A DNA stretch of 64,000 nucleotides from Labilithrix sp. (lineage in GTDB: Bacteria; Myxococcota_A; Polyangia; Polyangiales; Polyangiaceae): NCBI GenBank assembly GCA_019637175.1, contig JAHBWD010000003.1, positions 62,001 to 126,000 of the forward strand, read 5' to 3'. Positions 1 through 9,176 of this stretch are shown in pieces. Position 1 is the stretch's first letter, and every line of letters begins with the position of its first letter. Under the pieces are notes generated by a model that worked only from the letters and a program-made list of their open reading frames with translations, made no database searches and was not told where the DNA came from. The position numbers were made by a program, and so were the translations under genes.

Positions 1-1295
1 CCCTGCTCGAGCGCGTAGTGGGCCTTGAGCTTGCCGCTCGCGAGCGCGTCGGGCGTCATCTCCTCGGCGCGGGTGCGCTCGATCTCCACGAGCAGCCTCC
101 TCACCGACTCCGCGGTGCGATCGGTCTCGATCGCCGCTCGAATGGTGATCGTGCCGATGTCGCGGCCGGCGTGGACCGTCGTGCGGACGCCGTACGTCGC
201 CCCGTAGTCGCGCCGCACGATCACGTTCAAGCGGCTGCCGAGATCGCTCCCCGTCGCCGCGGCGAGCACCTCCACGGGGACGACGTCGTCATCCGTGGCG
301 CGCGGGCCCGCCCATCCGATGGCGAGGTTCGATTGCGGGGCTCCTGGACGATCGACGATCAGGATCGGCTCGCCAGGTCGCGGTGTCACGGCCCCGATCG
401 CGGGGGTCGGCGCCGACGCGCGCGTCGGCGCCTTCGCGAGGTCGCGCTCGAGGATGCGCTCCATCGAATCGACGGGCATGTCGCCGACGCAGACCACCGT
501 GATGCGCTCGGCCACGACCTGGCCGTCGCGGAACCTCTCCATCGCCTCGTCGAGCTTGCGAAGCTCCACGCGCTCGCGCAGCTCAGTTCCCTTCTTCGCG
601 CGACGGAACGTCGATGACTCGCCGTCGACGGGGACGCCCCACGGATGCGGCGACGGGAACAGCGCTCGGCCGAGCGCCTCGTCGGCGATCAGAAACGGAT
701 CTTCGCGCGCGGCGGCCCGGCGCGCCTGGATCGCGCGATGCGCCCACTCCACCGAGTCGCTGTCGAGCGAGGGCGCGACGAACATCGGCGCGGCGCGCGA
801 CATCGCCGAGCCGAAGAACGGGCTGAGCGCGGTCACGCTCATCATCATGCTCTCCTCGTCGACGGACGCGCCCACGAACGCGCCGACGAACTGGAGATAG
901 GAGAAGGCTTCGCCGCTGTCGTATTCGTCCGACTTGCCGAACATCGCGCGCGCGTACGTCGCGACGGCCCCGGGCGCGGACGCCGCGGCGCCGCGATCGA
1001 GCGTGAGCACGGCGCTCACCGCGGGAAAGTCGCGTCGCTGCAAGAGGATCGCGCGGATCCCGTTCGTGAGTCGCACTTCGACCGGCATCCCGATGGGTCG
1101 CGTCCGCGTCGCCACGAGCGGCGGCGGCGACTTGCGCGGCTCGTCGTCGATCGCGTCGCCCACGGAGGCCCGCACCTCGACCGGAGGTCGCCACGTCTCC
1201 GCGTCCGGCGGGAACTTGAACGTGCGACTGCTCACGCACCCGGAGATCGCGCACGCGCACGCGAGGGAGATCAGCGAAGCGAACGTGCGCGTCAT
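1..1295 (-). CDS. M16 peptidase-like lipoprotein, probably inactive subunit (partial, runs off window)
   Basis: The reading frame starts at ATG 1295 and stays open to base 1, giving at least 431 residues with the C-terminus missing. The N-terminus is a lipoprotein signal with lipobox ISGC (Cys20). The rest resembles the M16B peptidase fold, including a DRPGAPQSNL segment typical of its second half. Where the catalytic partner has HFFEH, this protein reads ATYAR, so the zinc site is lost. The start overlaps the stop of the upstream active-type M16 gene (ATGA), so the two are probably translated together. M16B proteins commonly occur as active/inactive pairs; a heterodimer at the inner face of the outer membrane or in the periplasm is my inference. 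Confidence 0.85.
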   Translation of the reverse strand, partial: MTRTFASLISLACACAISGCVSSRTFKFPPDAETWRPPVEVRASVGDAIDDEPRKSPPPLVATRTRPIGMPVEVRLTNGIRAILLQRRDFPAVSAVLTLDRGAAASAPGAVATYARAMFGKSDEYDSGEAFSYLQFVGAFVGASVDEESMMMSVTALSPFFGSAMSRAAPMFVAPSLDSDSVEWAHRAIQARRAAAREDPFLIADEALGRALFPSPHPWGVPVDGESSTFRRAKKGTELRERVELRKLDEAMERFRDGQVVAERITVVCVGDMPVDSMERILERDLAKAPTRASAPTPAIGAVTPRPGEPILIVDRPGAPQSNLAIGWAGPRATDDDVVPVEVLAAATGSDLGSRLNVIVRRDYGATYGVRTTVHAGRDIGTITIRAAIETDRTAESVRRLLVEIERTRAEEMTPDALASGKLKAHYALEQ

Positions 1296-2686
1296 TCCGC
1301 GATGCGCCTTCCCGCCGGCGGCGCGCTCGGCCTCGGCCTCACGATGATGGTGACGTGACGTCGATCGAGGAGGAGCTGGCGAACGGCGCCGCCGACGTCG
1401 ACGAGCGGAACGCGAAGGAGCTGCCGCAGGTCGTCTTGCGCGGCCGCGGTGGCGCCGTGATAGTCGACGTCGTGGAGCATCCTCTCTGCGCGGCCCTCGA
1501 GCGTCTCGAGGTGACGTAGATCGGTGAGCGCGACGCGCGTGCGGTAGTCGGCGAACCCCTCCCAGAAGAGATCGCTGCCGTAGCGCGCGACTTCCTTGAG
1601 CGCGTCGTCGATCTCCTGGATGGCTTCGTTCATCGACGCTCTCGGTTTGAGCTTCACCATGGCGAGCACCATGCTCTCGAGCAGCCCGTCTTCGAGATCG
1701 ACGTCGGCGTCGTAGGCGACCTTGCGGTTGGTGACGAGCCGGCGGTAGATCTCCCCCTCGACGAGCCCGACGGCGTAGCGGAGCTCGAGCCATCCGTCCG
1801 TGTGCACGGGCGGCGCCGGCCACGCGAGCGCGACGGCAGGCCCTTCGACGTCGGCCTCGAGCTCGATGGGCCTCTCGGCGGTCGCCACGCGAACGAAGGC
1901 GAGCGGGACGCGCGTGCTCGGGATCGGCGCGGCGGGCGGGATCGACGAGAACCACTCGTCGACCATCTTGCGGACGCTCGCGAGCGGCAGCGGGCTCGCG
2001 ACGACGAGCGTGGCGTTGCTCGGCGAATAGTAGCGACGACCGAACGCGCGCACCTCGTCGAGCGTGATCCTGTCGAGCGCCGCGGCGTAGCCGATGACGG
2101 GAGCCGCGTAGGGGTGACCTCGGAAGACCTCCTCGTGGGCGACGATGCCGATCGATCCGAAGGGAACGTTCTCGTAGCGCTCGCGACGCTCGTTCTTGAC
2201 GACGCGCCGCTCGTTCTCGAAGCCCTCCTCGTCGAGACCGTCGAGCGGATAGGCCATGCGATCCGACTCGAGCCAGAGCGCGCGCCGGAGCGCGCCGACG
2301 GGGACGGCCTCGAAGTAGTCGGTGGTGTCGTGGTCGGTGGTCGCGTTGCCGTCGCCGCCGAGCTCCGCGAGCCACTGCGTGAAGTCTTTGCCCTGCGTGT
2401 GCCGCGAGCCGCGGAACATCAAATGTTCGAAGAAGTGCGCCATGCCGGCGCGCCCCATCGGGTCGTCCTTGCCGCCGACGTAGTAGCGCACGTGGATGAC
2501 CGCCGACGACGCGCTGCTCTCCTGGTGGAGGACGACGCGGAGACCGTTGTCGAGACTGAAGACGTCGGTCGTGAAGGCGATGTTGATCGGGACCTGCGCG
2601 TCGGGAACGCCGCGGCCCCCGCAGCCGGCCGCGCCGATCGACAGCGCCGAGAGCACGAACACGAAGAAGACAGCCCGCCCCCACAT
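1292..2686 (-). CDS. M16 family zinc metallopeptidase lipoprotein
   Basis: This 464-residue protein belongs to the insulinase/processing-peptidase family. The zinc motif HxxEH is intact (HFFEH, residues 84-88) and is followed by the downstream glutamate region FENERRVVKNE (about 157-166). The N-terminus is a lipoprotein signal ending in GAAGC (Cys22), so it is probably membrane-anchored in the periplasm. I chose ATG 2686 over an in-frame start at 2713 because 2686 begins the signal peptide. A -10-like TAGACT also sits 8 bp before it, with TTTTCA 17 bp further upstream. The next gene overlaps by ATGA and encodes a partner lacking the zinc site. Substrate unknown. Confidence 0.93.
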   Translation of the reverse strand: MWGRAVFFVFVLSALSIGAAGCGGRGVPDAQVPINIAFTTDVFSLDNGLRVVLHQESSASSAVIHVRYYVGGKDDPMGRAGMAHFFEHLMFRGSRHTQGKDFTQWLAELGGDGNATTDHDTTDYFEAVPVGALRRALWLESDRMAYPLDGLDEEGFENERRVVKNERRERYENVPFGSIGIVAHEEVFRGHPYAAPVIGYAAALDRITLDEVRAFGRRYYSPSNATLVVASPLPLASVRKMVDEWFSSIPPAAPIPSTRVPLAFVRVATAERPIELEADVEGPAVALAWPAPPVHTDGWLELRYAVGLVEGEIYRRLVTNRKVAYDADVDLEDGLLESMVLAMVKLKPRASMNEAIQEIDDALKEVARYGSDLFWEGFADYRTRVALTDLRHLETLEGRAERMLHDVDYHGATAAAQDDLRQLLRVPLVDVGGAVRQLLLDRRHVTIIVRPRPSAPPAGRRIAE

Positions 2687-2694
2687 GACCGCGC

Positions 2695-2700
2695 AGTCTA
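2695..2700 (-). promoter_or_regulatory. -10-like hexamer TAGACT before M16 gene
   Basis: TAGACT lies 8 bp before ATG 2686. TTTTCA lies 17 bp upstream of it as a possible -35. Transcription would start almost at the start codon, giving a near-leaderless mRNA. The spacing is read directly; promoter activity is inferred. Confidence 0.45.
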
Positions 2701-2743
2701 GTAGACGTCGCAATCGTTGAAAACGGGCGAAACGGAGGCCCGG

Positions 2744-5700
2744 TCAGTCGAATTCGAGGCGCCAGCGGAAGTCGACGCCGAAGTTGCCGACGTTGCTCGA
2801 CGACACCGTGTTGATGCGGTCGTACGACGGCTCGACGCTGAACGCTCGCCCGAGGCGCCACTCGATCGTCGACCGGAGCTGCGGATCCTCGGCGAGGCCG
2901 CTCGTGAGGCGCGCGCGCAGGTTCTCGCCGAGGCGCCGGCCGACGGTGATGTTGGGCTCGACGCGGCCGGTGCGCGGCGAGTACGCCGTGCCCGGACGGA
3001 AGTCGTCGATGACGGGGATCGCCTGCTTGACCGCGCGGTCGACGCCGCTGACGGTGCCGATCGCTTCGAACGCCGCGCTCTCCCACACCGATCCCGAGCG
3101 CACCTGATCGACCTCGGCGCGCGTGAGGCCGATCGTGAGGAGGAAGAAGATGTCCTCACGCGAGAGCGCGGGATCGCTCGTCATGTCGACCTTCAGATCC
3201 TCGGTGTCGCCGTAGGCGTGGAGCGTGATGCGCCAGAGGCCGCCGCCGCGCCCGCCGCTCGAGATGCCGCCGGCGACGGCGCCCGCGCCGCCCGTCGTGT
3301 TCGCGCCCGATCCGCCGGCGCCGGTCGCGAGCGTGTTCGAGTATCGCCGGTACTCGGTGAGGGCGCTGATGTCGACGTGGGGCGCGATGCGCGTCGGATC
3401 GTCGAAGCGGATGGCGCCCTTCTGCACTTCGAAGTCGTTCGCGAAGACGCGGAAGCGGCCGCCAGGCATCGTGTTCAGCTCCCCGCGAAGGCCGATGCGC
3501 TGGTTCGTTCCGCTGACGCGGATGCCCCTCGGGTCGATCGCGAGCTGCGCGTCGACGAGGTTGTTGCGGATGCGCAGCGGCACGCGCGACCTCACGTCGA
3601 AGCCGAGGTTGATCGCGTCGAGCGAGGGATCGTACGCCTCGACGACGGTGCGCTTCGAACCGCGGAAGCCCGTGAGGTCGATCGTGATGGGGCGCGAGTA
3701 CTCGAACGAGGTGATCGTCACCTCGCCGCCGACGAACGGGAGCCTGCCGCTCGGCGTCGTCGCCGCGGCGTTGAGCGAGAGCCGCAGATCGGCGTCGACC
3801 GTCGCCTTCACGCCTTCGATCGGCGAGACGTAGAGCTGCCGGCCCGTCAGCGTCGCCTCCGCGACGCCGAGCTGACCGCCCTTGAGCGGCATGCGCGCCG
3901 TCATGCTGACGTCGCCGCCGAGGAAGTGACCGACGCCGCGCGTGATGCGGGCCTCGTTCTCGTCGGCGACGACGTCGACCTCGACGTCGGTGATGCCGCC
4001 GGGCAGCCCCTTGAAGCCGAACTCTCCGCCTCGCACCTTGAGCGTGCCGTCGAACTCGGGCTGGGCGGCGCGGCCGCGCAGGCGCACGGAGCCGCTGAGC
4101 GTTCCGAGCGCGCGGGTCATCCGCGGCACGATGCCGACGAGGATCCCGAGGTCGATAGGCGACAGCTCCGCCTCGAGCGCGAGCTCGGCGTCGCGCGTGA
4201 CGTGCTTGACCGAGCCGGCGACGGCGAAGGCGCCCTTGAACCCGTTCGGCGCCTGGAGATCGAAGGTGATCGGCGGGAGCTTCACCTCGTCGTCGGCGAG
4301 CGTGATGATCGGGGGCGGGCTCTGCGGGGCGTTCGGCGCGCTCGAAGGAGACCTTCGGAGCGAGAGCGTCTGCCCCGCGCGCGTGACGCGCATCGCGCGA
4401 GGCACGAGCTTCACCTTGGCGCGCGCGATGTCGTCGGTCGCGACGCGATCGAGGTGGATGTCGCCGGTGAGCTCGCCGCCCACCGGCGTCGTGCCCGCCG
4501 GCTCGGTCTCGTCGGGCGGCACGAGGATGCGCCCGACCGGTCCGAGATCGAACCGCTCGAGGCCGATGGTGCCGGTCGCGACGGGCGACTTTTGCCGGGT
4601 CACGACGACGTTGTCGAGCTTCACCTGTCCGCCGAAGAGCGCGCCGTCGATCTTGAACGCGCCCTGCACCGACGCGTCACGGAGGTAGGCGTCCTTGTCG
4701 AAGAGCGCCGTGACCGGAGCGCCGCACGGCGTCTTGCCGATCACCTTCGGCGGCTTGGGATCCTGCGTCATCGTGACGTGGAGATCGGAGCCGCCGAACG
4801 GCGCGCCCATGATGCGCACGGGCGTCATGTTGATGTCGGCGTCGATCACGTACGCGCTGAGCTTGCCGCCGAGGCGCGCGACGCCGGAGGCGTTGCCCTC
4901 GAGCTTCGGCGCGAAGGCGCCGAGCATGTCGGTGCGCGCGAGCGGAAAGCCCTGAACGACCATGCTCCCGCGCAGATCTCCGCCGCGGTGGACGACGAGC
5001 GATCCGAGGACCGTGCCGACCGCGGCTCTCCCCTCCTTCTTCACCTTCGAGAGCGAGAGCGAGCTCACCTCGATCTCGGCGCCGTCGATCCCCGCTTCGC
5101 GATCGATCCAGCGGTATTCGAAGTCGGCGTGGCCTTCGTCGAACTTCTCGCCCATGAGGTTGATGTTGCGCGCGTTGGTCGTCGCCTGCACGTCGAGGTA
5201 GCCGCCCTTGCACACGTCTTCGGGGCCGCCGAGCGAGAGGTGCATGCGCGCGCTCGTCTCGAGCACGCCCTCGATCTCGAGGAAGCGCGGGTCGTCTTCC
5301 ATCTTGAAGACGGAGAAGAAGTCGCGGACGTCGAGGTTCTTCGTGGTGACGTGGCCGTCCATGCGCATGCTCGCGGCGCCGCCGAAGTCGAGCTGCCCCG
5401 TGGGCATCTCGTAGTTGCTCTTGCCCTTCTGCGCCTTGATGTCGCGTAGATCGAGGGTGAGCCCGCGGAGCGAGACCCTGCCTTGCGTCACGTTGCCGAA
5501 CGGGAGATCCCCGATCGTGTAGTTCGTGATGCTCGCGATCTCTCCCTCGAGCTTGGGATCGCTGAACTGGCCGGAGACGCTCACCTTCACGTCGGCGACG
5601 CCGCCCATCGGGACGTTGCCGAGCGGCGAGACGTCCGCGATGTCGATCTTCGCGTGCGGGACCTCGACGCGCAGCACCTCGTGAAAGCCGATCGACACGA

Positions 5701-7258
5701 GCAGGTCGTCGATCGTGCTGTGCGTCGTCTTGACGCTCATGTGCTGGAACTCGAGCGCGGCGGGCCTCACCGCGATCTTCCCCGAGAAGTTGCCCTCCTT
5801 GACCCCGATCGCGCGCGTCTTCGCGGGGTCGTCGACCGCGGCGTCGTAGACGGTGAAGTTCGCGGTGCGCCCCACGATGTCACCGTCGAGGTGGAGCGGC
5901 TCGATCGTCCCCTTGAAGCTCGAGACCTTGACCGAGCTCAGATCCCACGCGACGTGCGGGTGCTTGCTCACGCCGAGATCGCGCATGAGCGCGGTGAAGC
6001 TCACGTCGGTGATGTCGACGAGCGATGCCTTCAGGGGAACACCCTTGGCGAGCGGCTGCACCTCGACGTCGCGGAGCATGGCGACGCCCTCGGCGATCTC
6101 GAGGCGCGTGAGCGAGCTCGTGACCACGCTCCGCCGCACGACGAAGTCGCTCGTGATCTTGTTGGCGAAGGAGTAGCGATCGACGCGGATGCCGCCGGCC
6201 TCGAGCCTTCCCGCGACGTCGGGGATCGGCGTCTCCGGCGTGTAGCGCAGCTCGGCGTCGAGCGAGAGCCAGCCGTCGACGTCGGGCGTGTTCGGCACGC
6301 GGCTGAGGACGCCGAGCGGCGCGCGCACCTTCACGTGACCGTCGAGGTTGGGCAGCTCCCCCGCCGTCTTCGGGAAGGTCACGGAGAGGTGGCCGAGCGA
6401 GAGATCGACGAAGCGCTTGTCTCCCTTCCACACGTCGCAGCCGAGCGCCGTCTCCTCCGCAGGATCGAGATCGACGGCGCCGTAAGCCGAGAATCGCCGC
6501 ACGAGGACGCGCTTGGGCTCGATGCGCGCGCGCGCATCGACGCGGCAGACGACGTCTTCGTCGACGGAGTACTCGGCAGGGCCGTTCGCGTCGCCTTCGC
6601 GGAGCGTCCTCACCACACGCGACTTCGCCTCACCCACGCGGAGCGCGACCTCGAAGGCGGCGCCGCCCCCCTCGGCGTCGTCGACGGTCACGTCGGCGTC
6701 GATCTCGTGGGCGACCACCCTCACGCCGTCGATGTCGAGATCGACGTCGGCCTCGCTCGTCGACACGACGGAGAACGGCGGCTTGAAGGGGCCTTCTTGC
6801 TTCGGCGTGTCCGGCAGATCGAGCGCGAGGTTGTCGATCTTCCCGTTCTTCAAGACCACACGGGCGCGCGGCTGCTCGACCTCGATCTGGTCGATCATGA
6901 GCTTGCCCGCGAGCAGTCCGAAGATCTTCGGCCGCGCGCTCGCGCGACGCGCGGTGAGGAAGGGCGTTCCGCCGTCGCTCGCCTCGACGCGGACGTTGCG
7001 CATCGTCACGCTGAGGGGCCAGAGGCCGAGCTCGAGCTCGTAGCGAGCGTCGACGCCGAAGCCCTTGAGCACCTTGCGCGTCTCGTTCGTCGCGTGACCG
7101 CGCGCCCAGCTCGTGCGCACGAGGAGCCCGACGCCGACCGGCAGGAGCCCGAGGACCGCGAAGACGACGCAGACGATCCGCGCAACGACGCGCCCCCAGT
7201 CGCGGCGCCTGGCGCGCCGGACGGGCGGAAGCATCGTCGTCGGTCCGGAGTCACTCAT
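2744..7258 (-). CDS. tamB: TamB-like translocation/assembly module protein (DUF490)
   Basis: This 1504-residue protein has one N-terminal membrane anchor (about residues 26-48) followed by a very long beta-rich, AsmA/TamB-like repetitive body. It ends in a typical TamB C-terminal domain with the motif EDIFFLLTIGLTR and a C-terminus reading VDFRWRLEFD. TamB proteins span the periplasm, help outer-membrane protein assembly with an Omp85 partner, and are proposed to move lipids between membranes. E. coli TamB has about 1260 residues, so this one is longer. No Omp85/TamA gene is in view. It lies upstream of the M16 pair on the same strand with 57 bp between. Confidence 0.9.
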   Translation of the reverse strand: MSDSGPTTMLPPVRRARRRDWGRVVARIVCVVFAVLGLLPVGVGLLVRTSWARGHATNETRKVLKGFGVDARYELELGLWPLSVTMRNVRVEASDGGTPFLTARRASARPKIFGLLAGKLMIDQIEVEQPRARVVLKNGKIDNLALDLPDTPKQEGPFKPPFSVVSTSEADVDLDIDGVRVVAHEIDADVTVDDAEGGGAAFEVALRVGEAKSRVVRTLREGDANGPAEYSVDEDVVCRVDARARIEPKRVLVRRFSAYGAVDLDPAEETALGCDVWKGDKRFVDLSLGHLSVTFPKTAGELPNLDGHVKVRAPLGVLSRVPNTPDVDGWLSLDAELRYTPETPIPDVAGRLEAGGIRVDRYSFANKITSDFVVRRSVVTSSLTRLEIAEGVAMLRDVEVQPLAKGVPLKASLVDITDVSFTALMRDLGVSKHPHVAWDLSSVKVSSFKGTIEPLHLDGDIVGRTANFTVYDAAVDDPAKTRAIGVKEGNFSGKIAVRPAALEFQHMSVKTTHSTIDDLLVSIGFHEVLRVEVPHAKIDIADVSPLGNVPMGGVADVKVSVSGQFSDPKLEGEIASITNYTIGDLPFGNVTQGRVSLRGLTLDLRDIKAQKGKSNYEMPTGQLDFGGAASMRMDGHVTTKNLDVRDFFSVFKMEDDPRFLEIEGVLETSARMHLSLGGPEDVCKGGYLDVQATTNARNINLMGEKFDEGHADFEYRWIDREAGIDGAEIEVSSLSLSKVKKEGRAAVGTVLGSLVVHRGGDLRGSMVVQGFPLARTDMLGAFAPKLEGNASGVARLGGKLSAYVIDADINMTPVRIMGAPFGGSDLHVTMTQDPKPPKVIGKTPCGAPVTALFDKDAYLRDASVQGAFKIDGALFGGQVKLDNVVVTRQKSPVATGTIGLERFDLGPVGRILVPPDETEPAGTTPVGGELTGDIHLDRVATDDIARAKVKLVPRAMRVTRAGQTLSLRRSPSSAPNAPQSPPPIITLADDEVKLPPITFDLQAPNGFKGAFAVAGSVKHVTRDAELALEAELSPIDLGILVGIVPRMTRALGTLSGSVRLRGRAAQPEFDGTLKVRGGEFGFKGLPGGITDVEVDVVADENEARITRGVGHFLGGDVSMTARMPLKGGQLGVAEATLTGRQLYVSPIEGVKATVDADLRLSLNAAATTPSGRLPFVGGEVTITSFEYSRPITIDLTGFRGSKRTVVEAYDPSLDAINLGFDVRSRVPLRIRNNLVDAQLAIDPRGIRVSGTNQRIGLRGELNTMPGGRFRVFANDFEVQKGAIRFDDPTRIAPHVDISALTEYRRYSNTLATGAGGSGANTTGGAGAVAGGISSGGRGGGLWRITLHAYGDTEDLKVDMTSDPALSREDIFFLLTIGLTRAEVDQVRSGSVWESAAFEAIGTVSGVDRAVKQAIPVIDDFRPGTAYSPRTGRVEPNITVGRRLGENLRARLTSGLAEDPQLRSTIEWRLGRAFSVEPSYDRINTVSSSNVGNFGVDFRWRLEFD

Positions 7259-7400
7259 CTGGGTCTTGCGGATCGTTCTCGATTCTTCTTGGATTCGACG
7301 TGCGGGCGCCCGGGTTCGTTCGATGCACGGCGGGCGCCGGACCCGTTACTCTAGCCGCACCCCCCGAAAATCGCCCATTTGTGGCCAAAGTCCGCAACGT

Positions 7401-7406
7401 TAGGAA
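7401..7406 (+). promoter_or_regulatory. Possible promoter (TTGTGG ... TAGGAA) before trmH-like gene
   Basis: TTGTGG at 7379-7384 and TAGGAA at 7401-7406 are separated by 16 bp. GTG 7415 follows 8 bp later. This favours GTG 7415 as the start over the more upstream TTG at 7379. Match to consensus is only partial. Confidence 0.35.
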
Positions 7407-7414
7407 GCACGAGC

Positions 7415-8116
7415 GTGCGCCGAACCACCGCCGGGGTCGTCCCTGGTAACCAACTGCTGCCCGCCCTCATTGCCCGCGTCGAACGGCACGACGCGGCGCG
7501 CGTGGTGCGTCTGCTCGAGCCGCTCGTGCTCGATCGACGCGCCGAGCGGCTGCGCTCGGTCATCGACCGCCGCCTCGCGAGCGTGCAGGTCGTGTTCGAC
7601 GCGCCGCACGATCCCCACAACGGCGCCGCGGTGGTGCGATCATGCGAGGCGTTCGGCGTTCAGTTCGTGCACGTCGTCGAGCGCAAAGAGAAGTTCCTCG
7701 CCGCGCCGAGCGTCGCGCGCGGGTCGGAGAAGTGGGTCGATCTGAAGCGCTGGAGCTCCGTCGACGAGGCCGTCGCGAGCCTCCGCGCCGACGGCCTCGA
7801 GCTCGTCGCCGCCGAAGCCGAGGGCGATCTCTTGCCCCACGATCTCGCCTCGATCCCGCGCCTCGCCTTGGTCCTCGGCAACGAGCGCGACGGCATCGCC
7901 GCGGCGCTTGCGGCTTCGTGCACCAAGCGCGTGCGCGTGCCGATGCGTGGCTTCGTCGAGAGCCTCAACGTGAGCGTGACGGCGGCGATCCTCCTCGCGC
8001 ATGCCACGCGCGATCGAGCGGGCGATCTGTCCGAGGCCGACAGACTTCGACTCTACGCGCGCGGCTTGTATTTCACGGTCGACAAGGCCGACGAGGTCTT
8101 GAAAGACCTCGCCTGA
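7415..8116 (+). CDS. trmH: SpoU/TrmH-family RNA 2'-O-methyltransferase
   Basis: This 233-residue protein matches the size of E. coli TrmH. The three SPOUT motifs are visible: NGAAVVRSCEAFG (motif 1), LVLGNERDGI (motif 2) and VPMRGFVESLNVSVTAAIL (motif 3, the knotted SAM site). The family transfers a methyl group from SAM to a ribose 2'-OH. The TrmH type acts on G18 of tRNA, and a helical C-terminal tail follows as in TrmH. The start is GTG 7415; an in-frame TTG at 7379 would add 12 residues but overlaps the likely -35. An rRNA substrate cannot be excluded from sequence alone. Confidence 0.87.
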   Translation: MRRTTAGVVPGNQLLPALIARVERHDAARVVRLLEPLVLDRRAERLRSVIDRRLASVQVVFDAPHDPHNGAAVVRSCEAFGVQFVHVVERKEKFLAAPSVARGSEKWVDLKRWSSVDEAVASLRADGLELVAAEAEGDLLPHDLASIPRLALVLGNERDGIAAALAASCTKRVRVPMRGFVESLNVSVTAAILLAHATRDRAGDLSEADRLRLYARGLYFTVDKADEVLKDLA

Positions 8117-8146
8117 GCCCTGCTTCCGCCGCGAGCCTTCCGCGCG

Positions 8147-8152
8147 TATTCT
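8147..8152 (+). promoter_or_regulatory. -10-like hexamer TATTCT
   Basis: TATTCT lies 7 bp before GTG 8160, where initiation at or next to the start codon would give a leaderless mRNA. No convincing -35 is visible. Confidence 0.4.
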
Positions 8153-8159
8153 CTCGAAC

Positions 8160-9134
8160 GTGCGTCGCTCCACGCAGATCGCCGTGCTCGCCGTCGCCGG
8201 CGCGTGCGGCTTCGCCGGCTTCGCACCGGGGTGCCGAGACGCGACGCAGATGACCCTCGAGATCGGACTCGCAGACAAGGTCGTCTGCAGCGAGATGAAG
8301 GGCACGGCGATCACCGTCGGGGTCGACGCGATCGACACCGAATCGCGCGTCGCCGCGGAGTACGTGACGGCGACGACGAACGAATGCGACGCGCGCACGC
8401 GTTCGGTCGGCACGCTCGTCGTGACGCCGAGCGACGACGACCAGGCCTCGGTCGTCGTCGTCGTCGCCTACGATCCGTCGCTCGGATCGCCCGCGGCGTG
8501 CAAGCCGCCGCTCTTCAAGGGATGCATCGTCGCGCGCCGGCGCTTCTCGTTCTCGACGTTCAAGAAGCTGCGCATGCCGATCACGATCGATCCCGACTGC
8601 AAGGACGTTCCATGCGACGCGCTCTCGACGTGCCGCAAGGGAAACTGCTACTCGTCCGAGGTCGTCATCGAGGGCGACGTCGTTCCGCCCGAGCCGGGCG
8701 CGCTGCCCGACGGCGGCACCGACGAGGGCGGCATCGTGATCCCCGAAGGCGGCTTGCCCGACACGGGAGGAGACGCCGATTCGTCGATCCCCGACGGCAG
8801 CGACGTCGACGGCCCCGTCGACGCGCCCACCGACGCGCCGTTCGACGCACCTCCCGGCGTCAGCTGCGTCGCGGGTGCGCTCCAGTGCCCCGGCCCGTGC
8901 AGCGGCAAGCTCCTCTACTGCTGCGACGTGCTCGCGGACACCGGCGTCCAGTGTGTGAACGGCGCGGCGGCGTGCAAGGCGAGCAGTCCCAAGTACTGCT
9001 GCGCCGACGGCGACTGCGGAGTCGTCGCCGACCTCGACGGTGGGCTCGATCGGGCCGCCATCAACGGCCCCAAGTGCAACAAGCCGCCCCCGGCGGGCCC
9101 GAACACCCTCGGGACGTGCGGGCCGCCGCTCTGA
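8160..9134 (+). CDS. Cys-rich secreted lipoprotein of unknown function
   Basis: I do not recognise a family for these 324 residues. The N-terminus is a signal peptide ending near APGC (Cys25), consistent with a lipoprotein. The first half is a compact beta-type domain with paired cysteines (CKPPLFKGC, CKDVPCDALSTCRKGNC). A Gly/Asp/Pro-rich linker follows at about residues 175-240. A second Cys-rich module (CPGPCSGKLLYCC ... CCADGDC) ends the protein. The GTG start is supported by TATTCT 7 bp upstream. This layout of cysteine knots joined by an Asp/Gly/Pro linker is common among Myxococcota surface lipoproteins; ligand or partner unknown. Confidence 0.75.
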   Translation: MRRSTQIAVLAVAGACGFAGFAPGCRDATQMTLEIGLADKVVCSEMKGTAITVGVDAIDTESRVAAEYVTATTNECDARTRSVGTLVVTPSDDDQASVVVVVAYDPSLGSPAACKPPLFKGCIVARRRFSFSTFKKLRMPITIDPDCKDVPCDALSTCRKGNCYSSEVVIEGDVVPPEPGALPDGGTDEGGIVIPEGGLPDTGGDADSSIPDGSDVDGPVDAPTDAPFDAPPGVSCVAGALQCPGPCSGKLLYCCDVLADTGVQCVNGAAACKASSPKYCCADGDCGVVADLDGGLDRAAINGPKCNKPPPAGPNTLGTCGPPL

Positions 9135-9176
9135 CGGACTTTACGCGGCCGCACGCGAGAGCTACCACGGGCGCTC

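Noticed and set aside
1292..2713. Upstream start of the M16 lipoprotein at 2713
   Set aside because: It would place nine extra residues before the signal peptide and would lie upstream of the TAGACT box. ATG 2686 fits signal and promoter better.
2717..5449. Long plus-strand open frame opposite tamB
   Set aside because: It has the same shadow signature and no signal, domain or start context, while TamB on the minus strand is well supported.
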